This document shows positions 22,878 to 36,700 of a DNA stretch of 64,000 nucleotides, one piece after another. How positions within the stretch are numbered: position 1 is the first letter of the stretch; every line of letters begins with the position of its first letter. The notes under the pieces are model-generated. The model ran no database searches and was not told where the DNA came from. It saw only the letters and a program-made list of their open reading frames with translations. A program made the translations under genes and the position numbers. The stretch is from Hymenolepis diminuta (lineage: Eukaryota > Platyhelminthes > Cestoda > Cyclophyllidea > Hymenolepididae): contig CAADRB010000008.1 of assembly GCA_900708905.1 (NCBI GenBank), forward strand, positions 2,970,744 to 3,034,743, read 5' to 3'.

Positions 22878-25800
22878 TCAGTCGTAGCAGAAATTTCTTA
22901 CACATCCACCTCCAATTGCTTTCAAACTGCGACTATCTACGTCACAGGCGTTCACAGGGAGTCTAGCAGAAATTGGCATGGCAGGTAGGGATGATTTTCT
23001 TCCATTAACGGGTATAATCACCTTCCCATCCATAGGAGAAGTCACGAAAGTCATACGAGGCTGTCTCATGGGTTCACGGGATGGTGAGTGGTTTCTAAAC
23101 GGGAGATTAATCGGAAAGATATTTGGAGTCAGAGGGCCGTCGAAAACTGTGGTAACAGGTCGTCTACGAGGTGAATTATGGAGTGGAGGTTTGGGAATTA
23201 TGTTGGGAGGAAACCCATGAGGCTGTTTTGAGGCCGCAACGTTCCTCATTTCAGTGCGATTTGGTCTGGTGAAGTAGGGTTGGGCCTGAGGGTAATTTGA
23301 ATCATTAGAATAGAGAAGGCGAAAATCGGGGATGGATCCATAAGGGGTAGTGTTCTAATTTGATCAAAACACAACATATTACTACAATGGACATCAGTAG
23401 GAAGTTTTTCTGGGGATAAAAGCAAAGAGCAAACGTCCGGATGAAAATAAAACGGAGAAAAGTAAAATTCTCATAATGAGAATTACATAGATAAGTACTG
23501 ACTTTGAAAAAACTTAAACTTACATCAAAAGATCTTGATGGGTGTGAAGATAAAGATTCTAAAATGAAAAAATAAAAAATTTTAATTCCCTGAATGTCAA
23601 AAAATTAGGTGCGAATGAAGGCATGTACGTCCAATGACAAGGTGTCAAAATAAGCATGACTGAAGTAATGGCTGACATATTGTATTTTAATGCATTATTT
23701 TTTAGGAATTAAAGCAACTAGTTCACCATTAAAAGCATAATTATTCGCTCCCTAAATGTTGAATGAAAGGTAAGGAGTACTGAAGACAACAAAGCAGGGA
23801 AAATGTTTGTAAACAAGTGTTTTTAAATGAATTCAAAGAGAAGAATTTCGACTTAAAACAAATCTACTTAATTCTTTGAACTTTAGAGAATTAAATTGAT
23901 ATGTAACTTCTAATTTCAATGTTAAAAATTACTAACTTAGAAAAAAATAAAGAAATATCAACAGTTAATCACCTATTTTCATATCTGGAGGTAAAGAATT
24001 TATACATATTCTGTGCGTCGGTGGCGCACTGGTCACAGTGCACATCTGCCATGTCAAAGGTCACGGATTCGACTCTCATCAGCGCATACCCAGTGAGCGG
24101 ATGGCCAACCGCACTGGTTAAATCTGGCTAATATATAGGGTAGCAGAATTCGAGTCCCTCATCAAGGAGGCTTCATGGTGCCACTCTCTAACCAGTTGAG
24201 CGTTGGAAAAATACTTCCCTAATGGGCTAGAGAAGTATTATGTATATTCGTTAATAATCCATCTTTTTAAGAAAAACGGTTATCATTATTATTCAGTTTT
24301 TTAAATAATCTATAAAACACGTAAACTACTCATAAAGGTATATATTACTTTAAATCGCTAGAATTAATGATAGAGTTTTCCCATTTTCAAATCATCTTTG
24401 GAAATTTTTATAAATGATAATTATCAAGTTACTTGCAGAAAACTCAATATAGTTTTGTAATTTGATAATAAGACTCTAGTTACAGGTTTACTAGGCCAGA
24501 ATCACAGGGGATATTAGGTTGTTTTCTAAATTATTTGATCACCCCAAATATGAATAGTTAACTAGATTAAAAACGCAAGTGGGTTAAAGTACTATATTTG
24601 GGCACTAATATATAAGAATGAATGACTTTAGGAAAAACGAGTTTGAAATATTTGGAACGTTGTTAGTAGCTTAGAAGAGGTTAAAGAATAATGATTATGA
24701 AGCGTTTTCTTTTTAACAATGATGCACAAACCTGATATCATTAACGAATAGGTCGGCGACACCAAGCTGCATTTCATTACAAAGTTCAATTACATATTAT
24801 AACAAATATCGGAGAGTATTTGTTTGAATACAAAAGCGGCGACTCAATAAAATTTGATTACTATGTTAAGAGTGGATAAACTCACGGTAATTTTGTTGAG
24901 TATCAGGTGTTATTTCTCGACGAACTGGATAATTATTTTGCCTAGGTGGAGAGGTGGTGAGTTCACGAGATCGTCTGTACTCTCCTCTCATGATTTCTGA
25001 TTGGACTCGGAGGAATTCTTCGCGTTGGGACTCAGGAGATTTAGCCGATTGGGATGGGGAACGTGGAGCTGCAAGGCTAGCTGCTATGTCATTGCCGCCA
25101 CTCCTCCGGTAAGGAGAACGCGACTGGGAGAGCTCAGAAGTCACCCGACGGATATCGCGATGCTAGAACAGACAAAAGATTACAATAGCCATTTTGACCT
25201 ATGGACTACCCTAGATCAACAATTTCCCAGTCGCCTATTCATTTATGAAAGTTTTCAGCCTTCCAATTAAAAAGATTCATTCTGTCTTATCGATACGTGA
25301 GCGCACGCCGCTCTTGACAACTTGGCTGTTACTATGGCCATAAACTGTTACCAGTCCATATCAATAACATCATAACATAACATCAATAACATAAGGATGA
25401 TCTATGATCAGGTAAATAAGCTTTTGGTCAATGAAGTGTATGCCCCTTCTCTCCCCCTTCGGGTCTGAATTAACTATAGTCTAGCGATATCTAGAGGGAA
25501 TGAAAATCATAGCATCAGATTTTGATCATCTAGCACTGGAATAGTGTAGAAGAGTTGTACCTCACAAAACTAACCAATTTGAAATGTTTTAGTGACCTTG
25601 CTGCACTAAAACGGTAAAAATTCCCTATATGCTTGTCACTTCATCACAGTTTTATGCGTCTGATATCTCTCTAATATAAGTATCCCCTCACTTTGTGCAT
25701 CTTGCTGTGATCAAGCTCACAGAGGCGCGGAATGGGAATATCTTAGTAAAATTTGCATGTTCTACTCACTTACCTACGTTGGTTACTCTCAAATAGCAGC

Positions 25801-27758
25801 CTCCTCTCTCAACACCGCAATGGGATCTAATGTAGAGAAATAGTTTCTGAAGTGTCCACACTTTCATTTACTAAATGAGATTTTCGTGTAACACTTATTA
25901 TATTTGCCACGGTCTCACGAATTAGTGGACTTTTTGTATTCTGTCTTAAATTTAATGCGCAGAGTAACTTCTTAAGTAATGTTTAATAGTTATCTAACTG
26001 TTAAAATTATATGAAACACTACCCCCGCATTTATACCTACAGAATAGCCATATTCAACTTCTCCTCCAATTTCTAACTTTGGATACATTGAGGCTGGTAA
26101 TATAGCAGTCTTGGAATGGAGGCTCAGCCATCCCAGATCTTTATGATTAGCATCTTAGTCCTTCTTGTTATTAGGAAACGTAAGTTTGTATCGCGGCAGG
26201 TGAATAAACCCAGACATAAGTCTTTTTCAGCGTTTTAGTAAACCTATTTCGCTAATTACCTTTTCATATTCACATAAACCTATCCTACCCTGCTTTCATA
26301 TGTGCCTTGCTTTTCATTGTTGTCTTCCTCTTCATTTTTGCAAGTAGAGGAAGGCGGCTGCTGTGGGTTTGCATCGGTCTCAACTTCAGCATATTGATAT
26401 TTCCCATAGTCGAAAGAAATAGATCTGCGTCTCTATAAGTTTAAATGCATAAAATTATTGCAGACTGAGATAAAGAATACAGTTTTCTCCCCACACATCA
26501 AATAAAAATATTTCCATATGATTGTTTTATGCAATCGGAGAACTTTTGCAGCCTTATGCATTTAAACGTTTTTCTTGTCAGTCATTCTCATCACTATACA
26601 TGTTCCAATAGATCTCATTTTCATGAGATCTAACTAAGCAAATTTAAACGGCTCTACTGTACCACCGGCACACTTAATGAGGATAAAGATTGCCGGGAGA
26701 GTTCCAGTCAAGAAACTCACCTGGTCACCAGCTGGTACTTTGGCAAATGAATTCCTGCGCCTCAAGAGAATAGGTGAACCCTCTCCATTCAGTACCTTCT
26801 GCTTTTCCATATGAGCAATTACCTGAGCTTCCATTTGGTCAACGTGCCAAGAGACCGGTCTTCTCTCACCCAGATCTGTCGGCATTTCAGTCGTTCTTCG
26901 TCGAACTCTTCTCTGAACTCCTCCCAAATTCTCCCGACAAACATTGCAGCCAATATTGGAGCTGTTAGAGCGTGCCAGCGGTCGGCTATCTTTAGACGTT
27001 GTTAACACAATTGGTGGCGCATCAGGAATATACGCGTTGTGTTGCCGAAAATCAAACGCTCGGACGCTACTGCTACGTCTGAGATTAGTTTCCTGAGGTT
27101 CATTATTATGTGGAGCAGATACTGACTGATTTCGACCCAAGTATCGGGGTGCAGGATTCTCAACGAAAGAAACCTATATTGGTTTGGAAAGAACACAACC
27201 TAGAATCTGGGATATACTGATAACATTTTAATTAAGCAGTTGATAACAAACTATTCTCTCTGGTTTAAGCGCAACGGACGGAAAAGCGGGAGGTCTCTGG
27301 TGTCTTGGTTCGAACCATGCAATCCCTGAAGATGGTGGAGGTCGTTTTGAATTTTTGTTGGCCTTCTGAGATGTGGGTGATATAGGCTGAGGTGAGATTT
27401 GTTGTGGTTGGAGGTTATAACTCTGAGGTACTGGAACATTTGACAAAACGGTATTTGCGACTACATAGACTGGTGCACATGCGGCGTCACGATCATCTTC
27501 AAGTATAGATTTTGTATCGTTTACTTCAGGAAAAATGATGTCTTTGATAGGATTTGAAGGTGTAGCTGTGGTGGTGTAGTTATTGGAACTAGAGTTCATA
27601 GATGTCACAGAGGTGGTGAAGAGGAAATTGGAGATGTCTTGGAGCCTTTGTCGCTGCTGACAATGCTGTCGCCACCAACGTTGAATGCAACGAGAGGATA
27701 TGGAGCGTTTTAGGAGTTCTAGTTTCAGATGATTCATTGCAGATGTCGAGAGCAATAT
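22878..27758 (-). other. IQ motif and basic Ser/Arg-rich tail of the kinase-myosin
   Basis: Six exons encode 630 residues. One IQ-like motif, CIQRWWRQHCQQRQR, lies near the start, where a light chain or calmodulin would bind. The rest is disordered and basic, with many consensus sites for basophilic kinases (LRRSSSVRAF, LLRRRNSF, RRRSISFDYG, SRSPYRRSGG) and Pro-rich stretches near the end. No MyTH4, FERM or coiled coil is seen. The stop is TAA/TAG/TGA-type at 22878-22880 on the minus strand after ...RNFCYD. Exon 23558-23524 is a 35-base exon needed to restore phase. Confidence 0.7.
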
Positions 27759-30700
27759 CTAAAATAAGCCGACCAAATAAAATATTAGAAAACAGCAGTT
27801 AGAAAAATTATCATTACAGAAATTATCTTGTGTTATTAGAAGATGCAACTTAATTCTTATGATGTGGTAAATTGTAATAAAGTCTATATTCATGGAATTT
27901 CAAAAATATGGATATATGTTACGCAACTGCTAATTTTATCTTTTTGAACGCTATTTTATTCATTAGACCATGACTCCCTCTTAATTTAGTCCGGCTAATA
28001 TACGGAGGAATTAAAGTTTTCACCAGGAGGACTCCATGAACCTCAGAAGTAGTGCTAGAAAACGATTTCATAAACGGGCTTGAAAAATATAATGTCGCTA
28101 ATTATTTATGTTATCCGGATAGTAACTTCTAACCAATGTCTTATTAGATGAAACATCTCAAGATACAAACAAAAAAATAATTTTGGTGAAAAAAATACTG
28201 GAAAACGCGTACCAAATCAGTAGACACAAAGTAGAGGCCATTCAACAATCCGCAATTTTCCATTATTTTCACTATACTAGCACTGAAGTAATTCCGACTG
28301 AGTGGCAACATTTTCAGCCCCTTCCATGAATTAACAGCACCTTCAATTAATGAAATAAAACACGTAATTGATTGCCAAATTTAAATTTACCATAAAGTTG
28401 AGAATTTGCGTTTAACTTACTCGGTAACTTTGCGCCCATTCCCAGTTTCCTTGCTAGAGATTTCAGACTCTTTCCCTCATCAGATTGTAGAGGATTAAGA
28501 ACCGAGAATCGTCGAAGGAATTCATCCGATTTCATGACTGTTAAGCCAGAAGCCTCGGTATTGATTGCGGCAAAATTAAGGAGACCAGAGTCTTGGAAAA
28601 CTCTCAAATGACGTTGCAATGTAAGATTGCCAGAAAGAGGCGGAGATAGTAGTGGAAGGGTTATATTTTGCGGGTGAAGATCTAATGAACTAGACCTGCC
28701 ATCGTCCAAAACACTGAAAATACAATTACTTATTGGCTTGGTTTCTTTTGTTAAACATTTTGAAAAATGATTATTGGTAACTCAAAAGATATTTAAGTAT
28801 TACACCCTAACACTAATTACGAAGGAAAGCAATATAATACAGTATCAGTATCAAGGAGCTCCCTTTTTCTGATGTTATAACAAATGCATTACCTCATTAG
28901 CTTGACGGTGGCGTTTGTATTGACGATATGGGGAATAATTTCATCGAAATTCTGGAATATAAAAGATGGTTTAAATTTCTTATATTAATTTGAGGAAAAT
29001 GGATAAAAATTAACTTACTTCAAATGTATTAACATCTAAAATATAAGAAAAAAAACAAACATGAAATAGGCAATAATTGAATAACGGGCTTTGTAAATAT
29101 ATAAGTAGACAGTTAAGCTTACTTTGCATAAAATTATAATCTCGTAAAAATGCAATATTTGAACTTCTAAGTAATTTGTTCATTTTTTTATCCTGCCAAG
29201 GGCTCAGTCTTGAAAGCGCACTCTTCAGAGTATATTCCTCCTATTAAAAAATAGAATTAAATTTAAGTTAGAGATAGAACAAATTTGATGATATTTTCAG
29301 TCTACCTTTCCATGATAATGCATAACGCAGAATTTATCAAAATCGCATTCCGTTGAGGGAAAAGACTGGTTTACAAATTCTAAAAAGAAACAAAATAGAG
29401 TAAATCCCCTTCGAAAAAAAACAGTAGTTTTAATGTCTTTTGACAATAATCACTTCTACTTAAACGTTTAAGTAGTTAAAATACAGCATAAAATTTGATT
29501 ATCTAAGGTTTTGTTCAGTGAGTATGAACAAGTATTCGGGATGATGTTACTTTCACTGAACTATTTTTTCCTAAGGAGTGAAATATGTCCATCAATTTCT
29601 TATGGATTCTCTTGATCTCTTGAGTTTGTCTATATATCAAGTTGGCGAAAGGACTGGAAATTATTTCTATTTATTCAGTATAAGCTGAATTTTATAGTGT
29701 ATAAATATTAGAGGGCAGTTCAGTTCAAGCTTGTCTAGTCTCTTTGTGATACCGGGTGTTTGAATGAAACAGTCATCCAACTGTTTCATTTATAAGACTT
29801 ATAAGACTTAATTGGCCTACGTATATTTCCATGAATTTAAAGAAAAACAGAGTGTTGTGGCCATTTTATAAGTCCATTTCTTTCGATGGAAAGTACCATT
29901 TGTATCCATTAATTGTGAGGGAAAAAAAATTTGTCTAACTAATGAAATAAACTCATTAAATATGCACCCCTTATTAAGCCCATGCTCTCTAACATGATGC
30001 ACATGCATACTGCTTAAACATGACTGTACCAATGGAGCTGATAAGACACAACAAAACATCATCAGACTAACATGTGGGTATGTAGTCCTCATAATCTATG
30101 GCTAACTCATCAACCCGCATGAATGCATGACAAGCGCTTACGTCTATTGTCAACTGTAAGATTTCAAACACTTTTGTTGGATTTGACACGTATGTTCCAA
30201 TTATTCCTGAACCTTCTTAATCATTTCCAAACTGTGCAAAAATTTTCTATTTTTAAATAATAATAGAGTGGTCGGAAACCTCATTTTTAGTTAGAAGTAC
30301 ACTTACACCCTAGCTAACCAAACATAACCGCACAGGCTGCACATAGAGTGAACCAATGGGGAAACCGAACTATAGGTCAGTTTGGCCATAGACTAGATTA
30401 GGACATTTTAAAGCTTTATTCTATCCTGATAAGCATAGTTAATATAACTGCTATTTGATTCGAAATCGTTTTAAAATTACTTGAATACAAATGACGTACG
30501 ATTAAAATAAACTAATACGTTAAGTCTCATGAATTCAAAGAAAACATGTCAGCTGATTTCAAATGGTATTTATTTCCAAATTTTTAGTTTCATGAAACGG
30601 GGAATAAACCCAATAAATTATCTATTTGAAACACACCTAACAGGCCAACTTTGACCGATTTACTTAAACTCCCATTTCTTCAGCACACAATTTCCTTATA

Positions 30701-33700
30701 AAGCAACACTGACTGTTGAAAAATATCAACCATTGGGGAGTAGTATGAGTCATCACATTCGAATTTTACCTTGAATTGCCAAGCATGGCAAATAGCCTGA
30801 GGTCGGCGATTGCAAAAGTTGTTCAAGCAGCCGCTTTGATTGTTGTTGATAAAAGTTGTCCAGCTTTAATTTGTCCTTCTCCTCCGAAAAGTATGACTGG
30901 AAAATGCCAAGAAAAATAAAACTTAAGCAAATTTTTCAAAAATCATGCTTGTTTCCACCTGATTGCAAACTAGAAATCAGTTTAAATAAAAATTAAGATT
31001 TAAATGCAAATTCTGCAGACTTGTCACAATTGCAAGGGGAGGAGGGGGGGATTGACTGATTAAGGCAATTAGGATTTTTGATAATCTTACTATACCACGT
31101 ATGTTATATAAAGTTGGGAGCAAATGACGAGCGAAAGGGAACATGATTATTATCGATGACAAGATGAATTAATAACTGAACTGTGCAGCTTACCCTGATT
31201 GGATGATCTGGACTACCGTGGGGATTCCTCTGTAAAATTAACACCATTCTTTTATTATCAACCGCCTACCGGTGATTCTATTTGCGATTAGAATAATCTG
31301 TGAACCTAGTAAGTGCTTACTAGATTTCTTAATTTTGAGCCTATTCATTTGTTGATTTCTTACACGTGGAAGGCCGTGGAATAAACATAGAAGGTGATTT
31401 CCCTATTTGCAACTAACACGAGTTAAAAGTGCAATTGCAAGGAAAAAAATTAACATATTTTAATCTTTTCGTTGAACCTGGACAAGGAAAAAATAAAATA
31501 GTATAGAAGTCATAGATAGGGAGATCGAACAGAGCTTAGAATAATATAAGCGTATCATTAAAGCCATGATTCACTTAGTTATTGAATTCGGGATGTGCAT
31601 ATTCTACTCAATAGGTTTAGTTGACTGATCCACATTATTTTTGCTCCAACTTTTAAATATCAGGACTTGTCCTCAGAGTGTCTAGATGACTATGTGTCCG
31701 CAGTGTCAAGGACTTATTTAATTTATTAATATTTCAATGTGTTTGTCTATTTTAGTCAAAGTAATGGCGTAACAAAACTGGGTTCACAAGTATTCACATT
31801 AGGTTATAATAATGGCCATATTTCAACCATATTTCAACTACTTTTCGTAGAAAAACATCAGTAATGACCATTATTCTTTTGCTTTATCCATGAACATATT
31901 GGTCCACTGAAGTTAGACAGTAAACGCGACTGGTAATTATTTTAAAATTCACACCTGAAAATCGGAAATGGAGATAATATAAGGCAGAGCCACATTGTCG
32001 CGATTTATAATCATGGAGACCCACTTATGATGGTATGAATTGTAACATATCGCTGAAGAACTGATCCCGATTTGAAAAAAAATTGCTACCGTATACATCT
32101 AAATACTGGTATATACAAACACAAGACAAGCATTTAAGTGAATTAATTTTAAAATAGCTGGCTTTCCCTAACGAAATTTATTTAAATAAATTTCCAGAAG
32201 CCAAAAAACGTTATGACCATATCAAAATTAAAATGTTGTATAATGGTGGAGTTAATTAGAGAAACTAACCGTAATATTCGACTAATCTTATTATGAAAAT
32301 GTTTTATGAATCTTACATACCATATTAAGAATATCCTTCAATTTATGTGAAATCAATATATCATTGATTTCTAAAATGGTTGGCAGTTGGCTATTGGTAA
32401 TTTAAAGCAAATATTCAAGCATTCAAATTACATAGAAGATACCGTACCACAACCTAAAACATAACTGCTGGCAAACAAATCCCTTTTTTCTTTGACTTAT
32501 CAATGAAGGAAGCTTATTAGTTAAGAGAATCTATATGCATTTTGAGAATATCTTCACAATGAAATGCAAACTGTCAGTCACATCCAAGACTCCGCACACA
32601 TTTGCTCAAAATCAATCAATAAATAATATACACAAATATCTTGTAAAGAATTTCAATACTTGTTATTTGTGATAAAATTGTACAATATATAAACATCGCT
32701 AAGTTCCTTATTTGTCATTTCCTAAAGAACACCCGTTCCTATGGCACTACCGTGTAAGACTGACTTTATTGACACCGACTGCATTCGGAAGTGAATAAGC
32801 AAGATACCTTAATCAACTATTTTTTCCGTAGATGAAGTGGGATTACACGTTACTTGGAAAAACATTACTAAATAGCATTCCTCCATTTTTGAAGAAGAAT
32901 AACCAAAAAGTGTACGATACCGCATAGGATAGAGGATATCCGATCAGCAGCTGACTAATCTAAATTTTTGTGATCATGACAACTGTAGACAGTATTCAAG
33001 ATAATGGCTCATGATCTTTTTGGTTTGTAGATATCTCCATATGTTTCTAGCCGTTACCAGACATTCCTTCCTATTTCCAAGTTTTAGTTAACTTCAGTCC
33101 TTGTAAACAAAAGGCGAAGTTGTAAAATACTTTATTTGTTTTAGCACTCACAATTATTTATCAAATCTCATCTTTCCTTTGAAACTCCGGGTTTTGACGA
33201 GTTGCAATATCAGCTCCCATCAGGATATAACGGTCTCCAACATTATCCCATTTTTGAATTATCTCAATATGAGAAAAAGCATAAACAGAGCTAATGCATT
33301 ATTAAAACAAATATTTCAAAATCAGTCAGCTTCTCTTCATTATAAATCTTACTTTTACTACTTATAATTATTATTGTATTAAGATGATAACTGTTTGATA
33401 TTATCTCCACTTTTCGAAGTTCTTTTAAATGTTAATTTTCAAATGAATTCAGATGGAAGCCAAGTTATCTCATCTCGTTTGATTCCAGAAGGGTTGGAAA
33501 ACAGGAGATGAAATCACCAATCCCCAGGGTATTTATTAAGTGGCTCATTTTGGAAACCAATAGTTCTCTTATTTTCGTCTGTTAAAGACCCGACTTCCCA
33601 TTTTGGTCCCTGAAGACTAAAAACACTGTACTGGTTAATCAGTCGTTATTTATAAGACTTTGATTTTGGGATCATAAAGATGTACTGTTTATATATATAT

Positions 33701-36700
33701 ATATATATATAGCAAAAAAACTTTGATCGTATTACATTAAACCACAACAACAATGCCATTCAATAAAGACGTGCATGCCACCCCAAAATAATTTCGTTTT
33801 AAAATTTTGCTCTTAATTGACACTGATTATCAACCGCCATCAATTAGCCATTCAGGTTAATTTATTGTCGTCTTAGAGATGAAACAAGTGTGCTAGTCAG
33901 GGAACATGCAAAAAACAAATCTAATTTTTTGGTGCGCCGGTGGCTTAGTAATATCACATACACCAAGAAATGTGATATGGCATATCTACACTACACAGTT
34001 AAAAGGCCCTGTTTACTTTTCCCAATTGTATTAATATATTTTCTTTAAAAAGCTACATAATCTTACTAAATGTTATGAACTATATATACATATAAGTTTT
34101 GCTATACAAATTTAATATATGAAATTTGTTAAATATTAAGCTTATAAAAATGGTTGAGAATGTAAAGGCGGTTATTTAATCATATACTAAGACAAAGGTT
34201 ACATGATGAAGTCAAGCTGGCGAAAAAATTCGAATTTTGTCACCTCCTTCACTAGCTTGTTTTAACCATTCCGCTAACTCGGCATTCACCAATGGACATC
34301 AAGTCTGTGACCGACTGTGCATCACTATTTTTCTTCAACCTTCAGACATGTTCAAAAAGAAGAGTTGGCACCACAGAGTCTATCATTCAGATCATGGATT
34401 GGATATCGGATATTTCACATACCTACCGAGACAAATGACCCATTAGATCAGTACTTGCACACAAATACAAAATAGGCGAAAAGAAATAATGATTATCCGC
34501 AATTTATGTTCAGTATTAGTTTTGTAGTTTTTAATATACTAACTAAATAAAAATTTGTTTAAAGGAGGGATATTTAGTAACCACAGTAAAACCAACAGCT
34601 GACATCGAATAATAATAAGTTCAACAATTAATAAGGGGAAGGGGATCAAAAGATACAGTTATCAGAGTCCCATTTCATTTGATTTGTATCATTTTTACTA
34701 AATGAGCAGTTCACGTTCCAAAATTCAAATTTCACGATTTGTCCCCATGGAGTGAAGCAAATGCTTGTCTGCGATGTTCAATGCTTATTGATCGATATTT
34801 TTTAATCAAGAAGAGTCGGTCTTGCCACTCTAATTTGTTTTTATTTCCAATCTTTGAGAAGGCAAATGATCTTATGTGATATTTCGCGGCTAACAGTTTT
34901 AATATAGCAAAGATGGGAGATAAAACTTATAAGTTAGCAGAGCTTCATAAGGTGAACTCAAATTTGAAATATTCCGCAGTTACATTACTCAATCCCTTAT
35001 CTCCTATTAATTGTACCCATCAAGATAATCTTGAAACCATTGCTTCAACTTATTGGCTACGGCTTTGGGTGATCTTTATATATGCTGGTTATGCAGCAAT
35101 TTACATAAGAGGTGAGATTTGGACAATATAATGTGAAACTTTAAATTTTAGTAAATTGAAGAAAAACCTCTGCGAGACTTAATGAGTACCATTTCTGTAT
35201 GTTGACATTCTTTATCAAATTTAAATGATAAATTTTGGATCCGAGAGTTATATTCATGGAGAGACTTTTTCATTTCGTTGAGCAACCTTAAATTTGTAAT
35301 AATTATGTGGAAGAACATATTCGGCAGCGCACAGTATAGGAGAGTGATCGCATGCTTTGATCTCAACAGTACTCGAGTAGTATTCACTACTTCTAGTGAC
35401 TGTCAGAAAATTGAATCAAAGTATTGTTTGAACAGTTAGATACACAACTTTCAATATAGCATTTATTGAAGGGAAGAATGTGGTATTTTAGATTTTCTAT
35501 TCCAAATTTCTATAAAGCTCGAATTGCGATTAGTTCCTCTTGTTGACTTTCGTATGATATGAATGGGCTCTGTTTCCTTTGAGACTAATTTTAAAAGCGA
35601 CTAAGTGTCAGTCTCAATACATGTCAGTTTGGAGGAGCAAAGGTTTCTTAATTCAAAATTTTCAAAAACAAATTTGTCGAATAGCTAGGAATGACTTAAG
35701 TTTAAACTATTGGGCGGCATTACCACTTCTGTCTTTGTAGTTTTCACTATTATCCAGTGCAAAGTGATTAAACTTTACAATTTTTTAATCATGAAAGTCC
35801 CAAAATAGTGATAAAAGTACTTGCAAACGCCTTCAAATACTTTTCATTGAATCAATGTTAACCAACTAGCATTTGGTCTTTACAATGAGAAGGAATAAAA
35901 TTTCATATCATGTCTCTAATTTAGTCTCAGAAGAGATTTCAAGTATTTAATTTGCCCTCTTATGCAATTTATTCATTCAATGTCACTGAAGTAAGAAACA
36001 TTTTGTGTATAAATAAGCATTTTCCTGGTTAATGATCGACCTTCTAATAGAATTGACATGAATTTATTTGAGAAAACTGACAAAGGGTTATATAGTATAA
36101 TGTTGCACAGTTCAAAATGGCTTCTTCATTATTGGATGCCCAAAATAATTGTTCACATTTGATCAAGAAACTTCATAAGCATGCTAAGTGTTAACAGCAT
36201 TTGGACTTGAGTTTCAGTGTTTAACCATATGGTACACTTCCATTGGGATACAGTAACTTGAGTATAATTGATTCTTTCCTGTCGTCAAGTATGTCTCATT
36301 TGTTTATTTAAACAACTGCAATGCAGAACATACTAAAATATATCCTGTACAAGATATGTGCTCCATGGGGTCTTCTGGAACGTTTGTCCATAATTCCTTA
36401 TACGTTACATCCTGGATCAGCATTATATCAACAGTCTTGATGATCAAACTTAACCACTGCATTTATGCTAATGAACATCAATCTCATGACGTTTGGTTTG
36501 ACAGGTGTGCACGTTGACCACAACTCCATTGAAGTGCTTGTAGTTGATCAACGGATTTTTCTAGTCCCTAGTTGTAGTGCAATTTCATGCGCATAAATTA
36601 ACCTGGAAATTCATAACTGACTGATAATTTCACCATTGCATTAATTCTCAGTTCACACTTTCTGCATTTTACTTTACTGGTCTGTAACATAGATGTAAAG

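Noticed and set aside
22978..23220. 80-codon plus-strand open frame
   Set aside because: Antisense shadow of the last exon of the kinase-myosin.
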